Shown piece after piece: positions 28,958-38,048 of a stretch of DNA of 64,000 nucleotides. Source of the stretch: Chitinophaga sp. Cy-1792 (lineage in GTDB: Bacteria; Bacteroidota; Bacteroidia; Chitinophagales; Chitinophagaceae). The stretch lies in contig NZ_VWWO01000002.1 of NCBI RefSeq assembly GCF_011752935.1, positions 868,001 to 932,000 on the forward strand, written 5' to 3'. How positions within the stretch are numbered: position 1 is the first letter of the stretch; every line of letters starts with the position of its first letter. The position numbers were made by a program, and so were the translations under genes. Below the pieces are notes generated by a model. That model was not told the origin of the DNA. It made no database searches and was given only the letters and a program-made list of their open reading frames with translations.

Positions 28958-31159
28958 ATGCTGAGATATATTTTCACTGCTGCTATATTACTTTATTTCC
29001 TGAAACCCGCTACTGCACAAACTTCTGACGACCATTACCGTAAACCACTGAAGCAGGTGCTGAGTGAAGTAGAAAAGAGATTTCATGTGAAGATCAAATA
29101 TGCAGATAGTGTGGTGGCTGGTAAGTGGGTGAGTTATGCCGACTGGAAATATCGGCAGGACGCGGAAGCTACATTGAATAACATCCTCCAGCCGCTGGAA
29201 ATGAAAGCGAAGAAGGATGGCGTTGCCCAGTTTAAACTGGGCAATTATGAATACTATCGATGGCCTGTAGCAGAAGGCTGGGCAGAGCTGGATCGTATTG
29301 CCAGTCAATATAACAGTCTGCAGGAGTGGGAGCAGCGTAAGCAGCAGCTGCAACCCTGCATGATGGCGGCCTTACAGTTATCTCCCATGCCGGTATCTCC
29401 AAATGCAGCACCAATTGTAACGCCCGTACGAAAATACAATGGCTATACGGTGGAAAATGTGGCGCTGGAAATTCTTCCCGGGGTATGGGTAAACGGATCT
29501 CTTTATAAACCTGCTAAATATTCCGGTAAGATACCGGTGATATTAAACCCGGAAGGGCATTGGGAAAAGCAGCGCTATCGCGCAGATTGTCAGTTGCGCT
29601 GTGCCGCCTTTGCCAGAATGGGCGCTATGGCATTCAGTTACGACCTTTTCGCATGGGGGGAATCGCTGTTACAGTTTAAGCCGGAAGACCATCAGCAAAG
29701 TCTGGCTATGACTATTCAGGTGCTGGGCGGTATTCGTATCCTGGATTACCTGTTGTCGCTGAAGAATGCCGATACTTCACGTGTAGGCATTACCGGTGGT
29801 AGTGGCGGTGGTACGCATACTACCTTGCTAACGGCGCTGGATAAACGTATTAAAGTTGCGGCGCCGGTGGTTTCCCTCTCCAGTTATTTCTATGGCGGAT
29901 GCCCCTGTGAAAGTGGTATGCCCGTACATGCCTGCGGTGGCAGAACAGATAACGTGGAAATAGCGGCCATGGCTGCCCCGAGGCCGCAACTCATTGTCAG
30001 CGATGGTGGCGACTGGACAGATAAAATGCCGGAACATGATTTTCTTTATTTACAAAAGATGTATAGCTGGTATGGTAAAAAAGAAGCGGTGCAAAATGTG
30101 CACCTGCCGGCAGAGGGCCACGACTATGGTATCAATAAACGAACCGCTGTCTATAAATTCATGGCAAAGGAGCTGGGGCTGAATGCCGCCGCCATACTGG
30201 CCGCCAATGGCACTCCCAATGAAAGTAGCATCACCGTGGAACCGGAAAAAGCCCTCTACGTTTTTGGTGACAATGGTGAAAAGTTGCCAGCCCATGCTGT
30301 CAAAAGCTTTGCACAGCTGGAAGCGGTTTTTAAGGATGCCACGCTGGCGGCTAAACGAAATCAGCGTTATAAAATTGGTCTCATAGACCTGATGCTGCTC
30401 AAGCGTCAGAAACCCGGCGCTATTACCCTGGCTGCCCAACTAGGAGCTGACGGTATTGAGGTGGATATGGGCGGACTCGGTAACAGGCCTACGTTTGATA
30501 ATAAGCTGCTGATAGATTCTGTCAGCAATCTTTTCCTGCAAACAGCGAAGGAAAATGATGTGGAAATATACGCGCTTGCCATGACAGGCTACTATGCACA
30601 GTCCTTTTGCGGCAGAGAGGAATATAAGCAATCTATTGCCGACTGCATTACAACCATGCAGCGTATGCACGTAAAAACGGCTTTCCTGCCATTGGGCGTG
30701 CAATGCGACCTGCGCAAGAACCCTGAAGTCCGCAATGCGGTAGTGGAACGGTTGAAGGTTGCCGGCAAAATGGCGGCAGATGCGGGAGTAGTAATTGGTA
30801 TAGAAACCGCGCTGGATGCGAAAGAGGAAGTGAAGCTGCTGAAAGAAATTAATTCTCCCGCAATAAAGATCTATTTCAACTTTTCCAACCCACTAAAAGA
30901 AGGCCGCGACCTGATCAGCGAACTGAAGGTGCTGGGCCGCGAGCGCATCTGCATGATACACGCCACCAACAAAGACAGCGTTTGGTTGCAAAATGATCCG
31001 CAGCTGAATATGCCACTGGTGAAGAAAACGCTGGATGAAATGGGATGGAGTGGATGGCTGGTGATAGAACGCAGCAGGGACGCCGGTAACCCTCGGGATA
31101 CGAAATACAATTACGGCGCCAACACCGCTTACCTGAAACGCATCTTCCAGGAAGAATAG
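28958..31159 (+). CDS. Three-domain secreted protein: STN-like, alpha/beta-hydrolase esterase, TIM-barrel isomerase-like
   Basis: This 733-residue protein begins with a signal peptide (KPATAQ). Next comes an STN-like fold (about 30-95: LKQVLSEVEKRFHVKIKYAD, ATLNNILQPLEMKAKKDG). An alpha/beta-hydrolase of the acetyl-xylan/dienelactone-esterase type fills about 150-410. Its nucleophile is Ser282 (ITGGSGGGTHT), its His is His388 (LPAEGHDYG), and the acid may be the Asp in SDGGDWTD. The last part (about 465-733) is a TIM barrel of the sugar-phosphate isomerase/AP-endonuclease-2 type (ADGIEVDMGG, GVVIGIETALD, ICMIHATN, GWLVIERSRD). RG-II carries O-acetyl and methyl esters, so esterase action is plausible. 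An isomerase-type barrel outside the cytoplasm is odd, and its activity is unknown. Confidence 0.75.
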   Translation: MLRYIFTAAILLYFLKPATAQTSDDHYRKPLKQVLSEVEKRFHVKIKYADSVVAGKWVSYADWKYRQDAEATLNNILQPLEMKAKKDGVAQFKLGNYEYYRWPVAEGWAELDRIASQYNSLQEWEQRKQQLQPCMMAALQLSPMPVSPNAAPIVTPVRKYNGYTVENVALEILPGVWVNGSLYKPAKYSGKIPVILNPEGHWEKQRYRADCQLRCAAFARMGAMAFSYDLFAWGESLLQFKPEDHQQSLAMTIQVLGGIRILDYLLSLKNADTSRVGITGGSGGGTHTTLLTALDKRIKVAAPVVSLSSYFYGGCPCESGMPVHACGGRTDNVEIAAMAAPRPQLIVSDGGDWTDKMPEHDFLYLQKMYSWYGKKEAVQNVHLPAEGHDYGINKRTAVYKFMAKELGLNAAAILAANGTPNESSITVEPEKALYVFGDNGEKLPAHAVKSFAQLEAVFKDATLAAKRNQRYKIGLIDLMLLKRQKPGAITLAAQLGADGIEVDMGGLGNRPTFDNKLLIDSVSNLFLQTAKENDVEIYALAMTGYYAQSFCGREEYKQSIADCITTMQRMHVKTAFLPLGVQCDLRKNPEVRNAVVERLKVAGKMAADAGVVIGIETALDAKEEVKLLKEINSPAIKIYFNFSNPLKEGRDLISELKVLGRERICMIHATNKDSVWLQNDPQLNMPLVKKTLDEMGWSGWLVIERSRDAGNPRDTKYNYGANTAYLKRIFQEE

Positions 31160-31257
31160 TAAAATCCTCCATCATTATAATCAGTACTAACATTTTCCGG
31201 CAGCCGATGCCACGCTAAATTTAACTGTATTCAATAACTGCTTCTGCAACAACCAAG
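31160..31257. other. 98-base gap inside the operon
   Basis: This is the widest gap between the SusC gene and the operon end. It holds no gene. An internal promoter for the GH141-to-DUF5703 half is possible, but I see no full promoter consensus and no clear hairpin. Confidence 0.3.
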
Positions 31258-33165
31258 ATGAAACGAGTGTGTACATTTTTGTTGGCAGTTTCTGTACTGA
31301 TACAGTTACAGGCATATGCTGCTGATATCCACGTTAGTCCGGCCGGTAAGGATACCAATCCCGGCACCCGCGAGCTTCCTATGGCAACACCTGCCGCTGC
31401 TTTACGGCAGGCAAGGGAACTGCGACGATTGCATGACCCCGGGGCAAAAGGTGGCATACATATCATTATCCACGGCGGTACCTATCGTTTATACGAGCCC
31501 GTATTTATAAGGCCGGAAGATGGTGGAACGCCGGAGAGTCCTACTATTATTGAAGCCGCACCAGGTGAGGAGCCGGTGTTCAGCGGCGGACAAGCCGTTT
31601 CCGGATGGAAGAAGTTAGATTACAATGTTCCCGGTATCCAGCCTGCTGCCAGGCAGCACCTGTGGGTGGCGGAGCTGCCTTATAATCAACTGAGTCTGTC
31701 GGGCTTCCGGCAGCTATGGATCAATGATGTGAAGGCGGTGCGTGCCCGCGACAGGAACGGCGACAGCTTGAATCGTATTCTCAACTGGAACAAGGCCGAT
31801 GAGTCGTGTGTGGTACCGCTGCCCAAAGCCTTGCGTAACGGGAGTATACAGGGGCTTGAAATGACTATTCAACAATGGTGGGCCGTTGCCAACCTGCGGG
31901 TGGCTACGATGCAGGCCGCGGGCGATTCCGCCACACTGCACTTTTTTCAGCCTGAAAGTAAAATCCAGAGTGAACACCCATGGCCCGCACCATGGCTGTC
32001 GAAAGAAACCGGTAACTCCGCTTTTTATCTCTCCAATGCCATACAATTACTGGACGAACCCGGTGAATGGTATTATGATATCAGCACCAGAAAACTATAC
32101 TACTGGCCCCGCACCAACGAACAACTGCATACAGCCGTTGCCGTTATCCCGGAGCTGGAAACACTGATGCGCATTGAAGGTACCCCTGAATCGCCGGTAA
32201 CGGATGTGCATATACGTAATATTTCCTTTGCACATAGCGGCTGGATACGTCCCAGCCAGCAAGGCCATGTGCCGCTACAGGCAGGCATGTACCTGCTGGA
32301 TGCCTATAAGCTGAAACAGCCCGGCACTGCCGCAAAGGCTGGCCTCGAAAACCAGGCCTGGATAGGACGACAGCCCGGCGCCGTCACATTGCGCTATGCA
32401 CAGCATTGCAGTATTACCGGCTGCAACTTTGAACATATGGGCGCTACCGGCCTTGATCTGAAACAGGGCACCCGCTACGATACCATTGCCGGCTGCCTCT
32501 TCAGGGATATTGCCGGTACAGGTATTCAGGCAGGTGTGTTTTCAGAAGAAGCCTATGAAACACATCTGGCCTATGATCCAACGGATGAACGAGAGCTTTG
32601 CCGCGATATACTTGTTACCAATAACCTCGTAAACAGGGTCGCCAATGAAGACTGGGGCTGCGTGGGCATCAGCGCCGGCTATGTACGCGATTTTCATATT
32701 ACACATAATGAAGTAAGCGAAGTGCCTTATTCCGGTATCTGCATAGGCTGGGGATGGACGAAAGCAGTCAACGCCATGCGCAATAATAGCGTGTATGCGA
32801 ATAAAGTCCATCATTATGCCAGGCATGTTTATGACGTGGGTGGCATCTATACGCTGTCGGCCATGCCCGGCACGGTGATCAGCGAAAACTATATCAACGA
32901 TATCTACAAAGCACCTTATCCGCATGATCCCAAACACTGGTTTTATTATTACCTGGATGAAGGTTCCGCATATATCACGGTGAAGAATAACTGGAGTCCT
33001 GCAGATAAGGTGATGCGCAATGCCAACGGTCCCGGGAATCAATGGGAAAATAATGGGCCTATGGTGGCAGATTCTGTGAAAATAAATGCGGGCATCCAGG
33101 CAAACTATAAGCATCTGCTTAAAAAAATAATACCGGTAACGGACAACCAACCTATCAATCACTAA
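31258..33165 (+). CDS. GH141 family beta-helix enzyme, candidate alpha-L-fucosidase
   Basis: This secreted 635-residue protein (signal ending QAYAA) is a right-handed parallel beta-helix. Family features are the start DIHVSPAGKDTNPGTRELP, the cap IIIHGGTYRLYEPVFIRPED, FSGGQAVSGWKKL, and helix turns including DWGCVGISAGYVRDFHITHN, GICIGWGWT and YDVGGIYTLSAMPGTVI. GH141 is known from an RG-II fucosidase (BT1002) and a xylanase, so alpha-L-fucose removal from chain A is the likely job here. Aspartates in the late helix turns (YDVGG, YLDEGS) are possible catalytic residues; I cannot fix them. It follows the 98-base gap and precedes the dehydrogenase by 11 bases. Confidence 0.75.
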   Translation: MKRVCTFLLAVSVLIQLQAYAADIHVSPAGKDTNPGTRELPMATPAAALRQARELRRLHDPGAKGGIHIIIHGGTYRLYEPVFIRPEDGGTPESPTIIEAAPGEEPVFSGGQAVSGWKKLDYNVPGIQPAARQHLWVAELPYNQLSLSGFRQLWINDVKAVRARDRNGDSLNRILNWNKADESCVVPLPKALRNGSIQGLEMTIQQWWAVANLRVATMQAAGDSATLHFFQPESKIQSEHPWPAPWLSKETGNSAFYLSNAIQLLDEPGEWYYDISTRKLYYWPRTNEQLHTAVAVIPELETLMRIEGTPESPVTDVHIRNISFAHSGWIRPSQQGHVPLQAGMYLLDAYKLKQPGTAAKAGLENQAWIGRQPGAVTLRYAQHCSITGCNFEHMGATGLDLKQGTRYDTIAGCLFRDIAGTGIQAGVFSEEAYETHLAYDPTDERELCRDILVTNNLVNRVANEDWGCVGISAGYVRDFHITHNEVSEVPYSGICIGWGWTKAVNAMRNNSVYANKVHHYARHVYDVGGIYTLSAMPGTVISENYINDIYKAPYPHDPKHWFYYYLDEGSAYITVKNNWSPADKVMRNANGPGNQWENNGPMVADSVKINAGIQANYKHLLKKIIPVTDNQPINH

Positions 33166-33176
33166 CATTTACAAAT

Positions 33177-34310
33177 ATGCTTACCATTGGTATATTAGGA
33201 CTGGGAGAAGGCAGCAGCACTATCTCCGCTGCCATCCACAGTAAGAAAGTAGAATTAAAAATGATTTGTGACAAGGATGTCGCGCTGTGCAGGCAACGGG
33301 CAGACGAGTTTAAAGCCTACGACTATACCACCGATTACCAGGAAATGCTGAATGATAAAACGATAGACATCATCGCCATTTATACGCCTGACCATCTGCA
33401 CTATGAGCATGTGAAAATGGCACTGCTACACAATAAGCACGTAATCTGTACCAAACCTTTTATCGATGATCTGCGACATGGAGCGGAGCTGATAGCATTG
33501 CAGGAACGTAGTGGCAGGAAGGTTTTCGTAGGACAAAGCAGTCGCTTTTTTGAACCATTTAAAAAGCAGCGGGCAGATTTTGAAGCAGGTGTTATTGGTG
33601 AACTGATGACCGTGGAGAGCCATTATAATGCAGACCACCGCTGGTTCCTGGAGAAGAAGTGGGCGTTGGAAAAATCGTTTAAGTGGTTGTATGGCGGTTT
33701 GAGTCATCCGGTAGATTTTATCCGCTGGTATCTGCCGGATATTGCAGAAGTGATGGGGTATGGAATGATCAGTGCCAATGGTGTAAAGGCCGGATTAAAA
33801 AATGAAGATACCATGCATTTTATCTTCAAGGCGGCTGATGGCCGTGTGGCGCGGGTGAGCGGTTCCTATACCGGGCCTACACAGCCCACCAGCCGCGACA
33901 GCGGTATGAGCTGCGTACTGCGTGGCACGCTGGGTGCTAGTCAGGCCGATTACCACGAACTACGTTATGCCGTTACCGATAGTACCGGCGAGCAGCGGGT
34001 AATTACCTGGGGAGATACCCAGCTCGAGTATTATTTCCGCTTCCCGGGGCAGACACATCATGCAGGCGAATACCAGAACTATATCGAATATTTCGTGGAT
34101 GCCATCGAACATAACTATACCGCCTGGCCGAATATACAGGAAGGTATTGGTACCGTAGCATTGTTGCAGGCAATGGACCTTTCGCTGCAAACCGGGAAAC
34201 CGGTTGGTCTGAAAACTTTACTGCATAGTTATGGTTTGCCGGAGAATCTTTTAAGCGCGCATCTTTCCGGAGTGGCAGGCAGTGCTCATCATCAAGCTTC
34301 GGAGGTATGA
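33177..34310 (+). CDS. Gfo/Idh/MocA family NAD(P)-dependent oxidoreductase
   Basis: This 377-residue protein has no signal peptide, so it is cytoplasmic, unlike its neighbours. The N-terminal Rossmann fold starts MLTIGILGLGEGSS. The canonical EKP motif appears as CTKPF with Lys93, and the second domain has SRFFEPF, ESHYNADHRWF, GGLSHPVDFIRWYLPDI and a terminal AWPNIQEG region. HPVD carries the usual active-site His/Asp. The family oxidises or reduces sugars, inositols and sugar acids. Its 4-base overlap with the symporter gene suggests that the two handle the same monosaccharide after uptake. The substrate is unknown. Confidence 0.88.
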   Translation: MLTIGILGLGEGSSTISAAIHSKKVELKMICDKDVALCRQRADEFKAYDYTTDYQEMLNDKTIDIIAIYTPDHLHYEHVKMALLHNKHVICTKPFIDDLRHGAELIALQERSGRKVFVGQSSRFFEPFKKQRADFEAGVIGELMTVESHYNADHRWFLEKKWALEKSFKWLYGGLSHPVDFIRWYLPDIAEVMGYGMISANGVKAGLKNEDTMHFIFKAADGRVARVSGSYTGPTQPTSRDSGMSCVLRGTLGASQADYHELRYAVTDSTGEQRVITWGDTQLEYYFRFPGQTHHAGEYQNYIEYFVDAIEHNYTAWPNIQEGIGTVALLQAMDLSLQTGKPVGLKTLLHSYGLPENLLSAHLSGVAGSAHHQASEV

Positions 34311-35884
34311 ACAGTATGCTGACAAAACTCCATGCCATCGATTATTGCATCGTTGCAGGCTACCTGGCTGTACTGATGGTTATTGGCTATAAGGCCAGTT
34401 TCGGGCAGAAGAAGACAGATGAAAACCTGTTTCTGGCTGGGAATTCTCTCAACTGGTATAGCATCGGATTTAATATGTGGGGTACCAATGTGGGGCCATC
34501 CATGCTGCTGGCATTCGCCAGCATTGGCTATTCTACCGGTATTGTGGCCGGAAACTTTGAATGGTACGCCTTCATATTCCTCTTCCTGCTGGCAATGGTG
34601 TTTGCGCCGCGATATATTGCCAGCAAGGTGACGACCATGCCCGAATTTATGGGGCAGCGTTATGGCGACGGTACCCGTAATATCCTTGCCTGGTATGCGC
34701 TGATAAAGATCCTTATTTCGTGGTTGTCGCTCGGGCTCTTTGCCGGCGGCTTCCTGGTGCGGCAAATCCTTGGTATTCCCATGTGGCAGTCGGTGATAGC
34801 ACTGGTGCTGTTTGCCGGCCTGTTTGCCTTTGCAGGCGGACTCAAAGCCATTGCGCGGGTAAACGTATTCCAGATGATACTGCTGATATTGGTATCGGCC
34901 TTGCTGACGGTGATTGGCGTGCATAAGGTAGGTGGTGTTTCCGCCTTGTTCCATAAAGCGCCGGCAGGTTACTGGAACCTGGTACATCCCGCTAGTGATA
35001 CGGCTTACCCATGGCCGGCGATATTGCTGGGCTACCCGGTGTCTGCCATTGCATTTTTCTGTACGGACCAGGCAATGGTGCAGTCTGTACTCGGTGCACG
35101 TAACCTGGAACAGGGGCAGCTGGGGGTTAGTTTCATCGCCTGGCTGAAGATATTATCGCTGCCGCTGTTTATCATTCCCGGCATTATTTGTTTTGAATTA
35201 TATCCCGGTTTGAACGATGCCAGCGAAGCATATATGACGCTGGTTACCAATCTTTTTCCACCCGGACTGAACGGTCTTGTTATCGTGGTGTTGATTGCTG
35301 TATTGGTAGGAACGATCGGTTCATCGCTGAATGCACTCAGTACGGTATTTACCACAGATATCTATGCTAAAAAGATAAATCCTGCGGCCACAACGCAGCA
35401 AATTATACGCGTTGGTAGGATGACGGTACTGGCAGGGTGCCTGTTTGCCATAGGCATGGCCATCGCGATTGATAGTATCAAAGGGTTGAATTTGTTTGAT
35501 GTATTCCAGGCGGTGCTGGGTTTTATCGCACCTTCGCTGGCGGTGGTATTTCTGCTGGCTGTTTTCTGGAAACGCACTGCCCGCAGGGCCGTGAATTTCA
35601 CGCTCTCCTGGGGCTCGGCTATCAGTCTGGGTACTGGTATCTGTTATCTCTGGATATTCCCTAAAAATCAATACCCGGTGTGGCCACATTACCTGTTGCT
35701 TTCTTTCTATATTTTCCTTTTCTTGTTATTGCTGGCAATGATGATTTCTTTACTGGATAATACTATCTCCGACACTGCCACAGTACAACCGTCCTTACAG
35801 CGGCCTACGCGCCGGGTATGGACCTCCTGGATAATCCTGATCATGGTGATGATCTCCCTACATATCTTCTTTAATGGATTTTAA
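34307..35884 (+). CDS. Sodium:solute symporter (SSS family) sugar transporter
   Basis: This 525-residue inner-membrane protein has about thirteen hydrophobic segments. SSS features include the early AVLMVIGYKASFGQKKTDENLFLAGNS-type opening, the SLNWYSIGFNMWGTNVGP segment, and the late GTIGSSLNALSTVFTTDIY motif that lines the sodium site in SGLT-like carriers. It resembles transporters for sugars, sugar acids and myo-inositol. It would import a monosaccharide released in the periplasm. The gene overlaps the oxidoreductase gene by ATGA and ends 13 bases before a GH78 gene. Confidence 0.9.
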   Translation: MNSMLTKLHAIDYCIVAGYLAVLMVIGYKASFGQKKTDENLFLAGNSLNWYSIGFNMWGTNVGPSMLLAFASIGYSTGIVAGNFEWYAFIFLFLLAMVFAPRYIASKVTTMPEFMGQRYGDGTRNILAWYALIKILISWLSLGLFAGGFLVRQILGIPMWQSVIALVLFAGLFAFAGGLKAIARVNVFQMILLILVSALLTVIGVHKVGGVSALFHKAPAGYWNLVHPASDTAYPWPAILLGYPVSAIAFFCTDQAMVQSVLGARNLEQGQLGVSFIAWLKILSLPLFIIPGIICFELYPGLNDASEAYMTLVTNLFPPGLNGLVIVVLIAVLVGTIGSSLNALSTVFTTDIYAKKINPAATTQQIIRVGRMTVLAGCLFAIGMAIAIDSIKGLNLFDVFQAVLGFIAPSLAVVFLLAVFWKRTARRAVNFTLSWGSAISLGTGICYLWIFPKNQYPVWPHYLLLSFYIFLFLLLLAMMISLLDNTISDTATVQPSLQRPTRRVWTSWIILIMVMISLHIFFNGF

Positions 35885-35897
35885 ACCACGTTATATA

Positions 35898-38048
35898 ATG
35901 AAAAGACCAGTCGTTCTCTTATTGTTGCTGCTAGGGTTTACGGAGGTGGCTATTGCTCAGAAGGCCCGATGGATATGGTATCCGGGTGATTTTGATATCT
36001 GGCTGAGTAATAAAGTGCAGAACAGAAGAACAGAAAAAGGTAGTTTTTATCCGGTATTCTGGAAGATGGACAGCCATTATGTGCTGGTAGAATTTCATAA
36101 AGTAGTGGAACTGAAAGAACCCAAGCAAATTGCCATTCATGCGGAAGGCACCTATAATGTAAAGCTGGATGGGAATTTAATACCCGGCACCCCTGAAAAA
36201 GTATGGGTGCCGGCAGGTAAACATAAAATTAATATAAAAGTATTCAGCCAGGCAACCGTGCCTTCTGTATGGATTGCAGGAAAAACAATCTGCAGTGATG
36301 CCAGCTGGCGCGTTACCATTGAAGATAAGGAATGGATCGATGAAACCGGTAAGGCATCGGATGTTTCTGCTACTACCTATCATTATGCCGCCACTGGTGA
36401 ATTTGCGGACCCTATGCAGCCGCCATCGGCGTATAAGCTGCCAGTGGTGCGGAAAAGCGCCGTTGCCACCACTTCAGGGCTGACTGATTTCGGAAAGGAA
36501 ACATTCGGTTATATTAAGCTGCATGGCCTGCGTGGTAAAGGCAAACTTACCATTTACTATGGCGAAAGTAAGGAGGAAGCATTGAGTACGGCAGGCGCGG
36601 AAACGCTGGACCAGCTTACGGTTGATCTGCCTGTTAAAAAAGATTCCGTGATGCCGCTGTCGAAGGCTTTCCGTTTTGTAAATATAGTGAAAGAGGGAAA
36701 CGTAGTCCTGGATTCTGTTTCCATGTTATATGAATATGCAGATCTTCCGGATAAAGGTAGCTTCAGCTGCTCCGATCCGGAGCTGAACAAAATCTATGAC
36801 GTGGCGAAATATACCCTGCACCTGTGCAGCCGTGAGTTTTTTATTGACGGTATCAAGCGTGACCGGTGGATATGGAGCGGCGATGCCTACCAGAGCGACC
36901 TGATGAACTATTACCTGATGAATGATAATACCACTGTTACCCGCACGCTGTATGCCTTACGTGGTAAGGATCCTGTGACGAGTCATATCAATACTATCAT
37001 GGATTATACGTTTTACTGGTTCATGGGTATATACGATTATTATTTATATACGGGAGATGAACAATTTATGCGTCAGAATTATGAGCGCATGAAATCACTC
37101 ATCAGCTGGGTACTGGAACGCCGGAATAAAGACGGGCTGCTGGAGTGGCGTCCGGGAGACTGGATATTTATTGACTGGGCCGCAGGACTGAGCAAAGAAG
37201 GCGCTATCAGCTTTGAGCAGTTGTTGTTTGCACGAAGTCTGGAAACGATGTCGCTGTGCGCGAAGCTGGTCAACGATAAAGACGGAGCGGTCTATTATGG
37301 GGAACTGGCTACCACACTACGTAAGAAGCTATTCGATTATTACTGGAGTAGCCAGAAAAATGCGTTGGTGCATAGCCGTATAAACGGGCAGCCAACGGAA
37401 ACGGTTACACGCTATGCGAATATGTTTGCTATCTTCTTTGATTACTTCGATGCTGCTCAAAAGCAGGCGGTTAAAAAATCTGTTTTGCTCAATGATGATG
37501 TGCAGAAAATCACTACGCCGTATATGCGTTTCTATGAGCTGGAAGCCTTATGTGCCATGGGGGAGCAGGCATATGTGCTGAAAGAAATGAAAGACTATTG
37601 GGGCGGTATGCTGCAGTTGGGTGCTACCAGTTTCTGGGAAGAGTATAAGCCGGGTTTAACGGGTGCAGATCACTATGCGATGTATGGCAGGCCATTTGGA
37701 AAAAGTCTTTGCCATGCCTGGGGTGCAAGTCCTATTTATTTACTGGGCAAATATTACCTGGGCGTAAAGCCACTCACTGCCGGTTATAAAACCTACCTGG
37801 TGCAACCGGAGCTGGGTGGCCTGCAATGGATGAAAGGCGCTGTGCCTACGCCGGATGGCAATATCCTGGTAGATGTCAGCACAAAGCAGATAAAAGTGCA
37901 CGCACCGGCAGGTACGGGTACTTTGCGTATAAAGAGTAAAACAATGCCGGCAGGTAATGATATTGAGGTGATTAGTGCAGGAGATAATAATTATGAGATC
38001 ACCATTAAGCCTGCGAGAGATTATGTTATAAATTATACGGCGTTATGA
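35898..38048 (+). CDS. GH78-type alpha-L-rhamnosidase (divergent acid motif)
   Basis: I use ATG 35898, which starts a good signal peptide (MKRPVVLLLLLLGFTEVAIAQ); the frame opens from 35874. The 716-residue protein starts with ARWIWYPGDFDIWLSNKVQ, then beta-sandwich domains, then an (alpha/alpha)6 barrel. In the GH78 general-acid segment it reads DGIKRDRWIWSGDAYQSD, so the usual Glu of the RDER motif is replaced by Asp322 or the role passes to another Asp. The base motif GATSFWEEY keeps Glu581. It is shorter than typical GH78 proteins. The family is likely; a non-standard rhamnoside substrate is possible. Confidence 0.8.
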   Translation: MKRPVVLLLLLLGFTEVAIAQKARWIWYPGDFDIWLSNKVQNRRTEKGSFYPVFWKMDSHYVLVEFHKVVELKEPKQIAIHAEGTYNVKLDGNLIPGTPEKVWVPAGKHKINIKVFSQATVPSVWIAGKTICSDASWRVTIEDKEWIDETGKASDVSATTYHYAATGEFADPMQPPSAYKLPVVRKSAVATTSGLTDFGKETFGYIKLHGLRGKGKLTIYYGESKEEALSTAGAETLDQLTVDLPVKKDSVMPLSKAFRFVNIVKEGNVVLDSVSMLYEYADLPDKGSFSCSDPELNKIYDVAKYTLHLCSREFFIDGIKRDRWIWSGDAYQSDLMNYYLMNDNTTVTRTLYALRGKDPVTSHINTIMDYTFYWFMGIYDYYLYTGDEQFMRQNYERMKSLISWVLERRNKDGLLEWRPGDWIFIDWAAGLSKEGAISFEQLLFARSLETMSLCAKLVNDKDGAVYYGELATTLRKKLFDYYWSSQKNALVHSRINGQPTETVTRYANMFAIFFDYFDAAQKQAVKKSVLLNDDVQKITTPYMRFYELEALCAMGEQAYVLKEMKDYWGGMLQLGATSFWEEYKPGLTGADHYAMYGRPFGKSLCHAWGASPIYLLGKYYLGVKPLTAGYKTYLVQPELGGLQWMKGAVPTPDGNILVDVSTKQIKVHAPAGTGTLRIKSKTMPAGNDIEVISAGDNNYEITIKPARDYVINYTAL

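Noticed and set aside
34292..34987. Reverse-strand frame of 231 codons
   Set aside because: It overlaps the sodium symporter gene and gives a His/Gln-rich product without family features.
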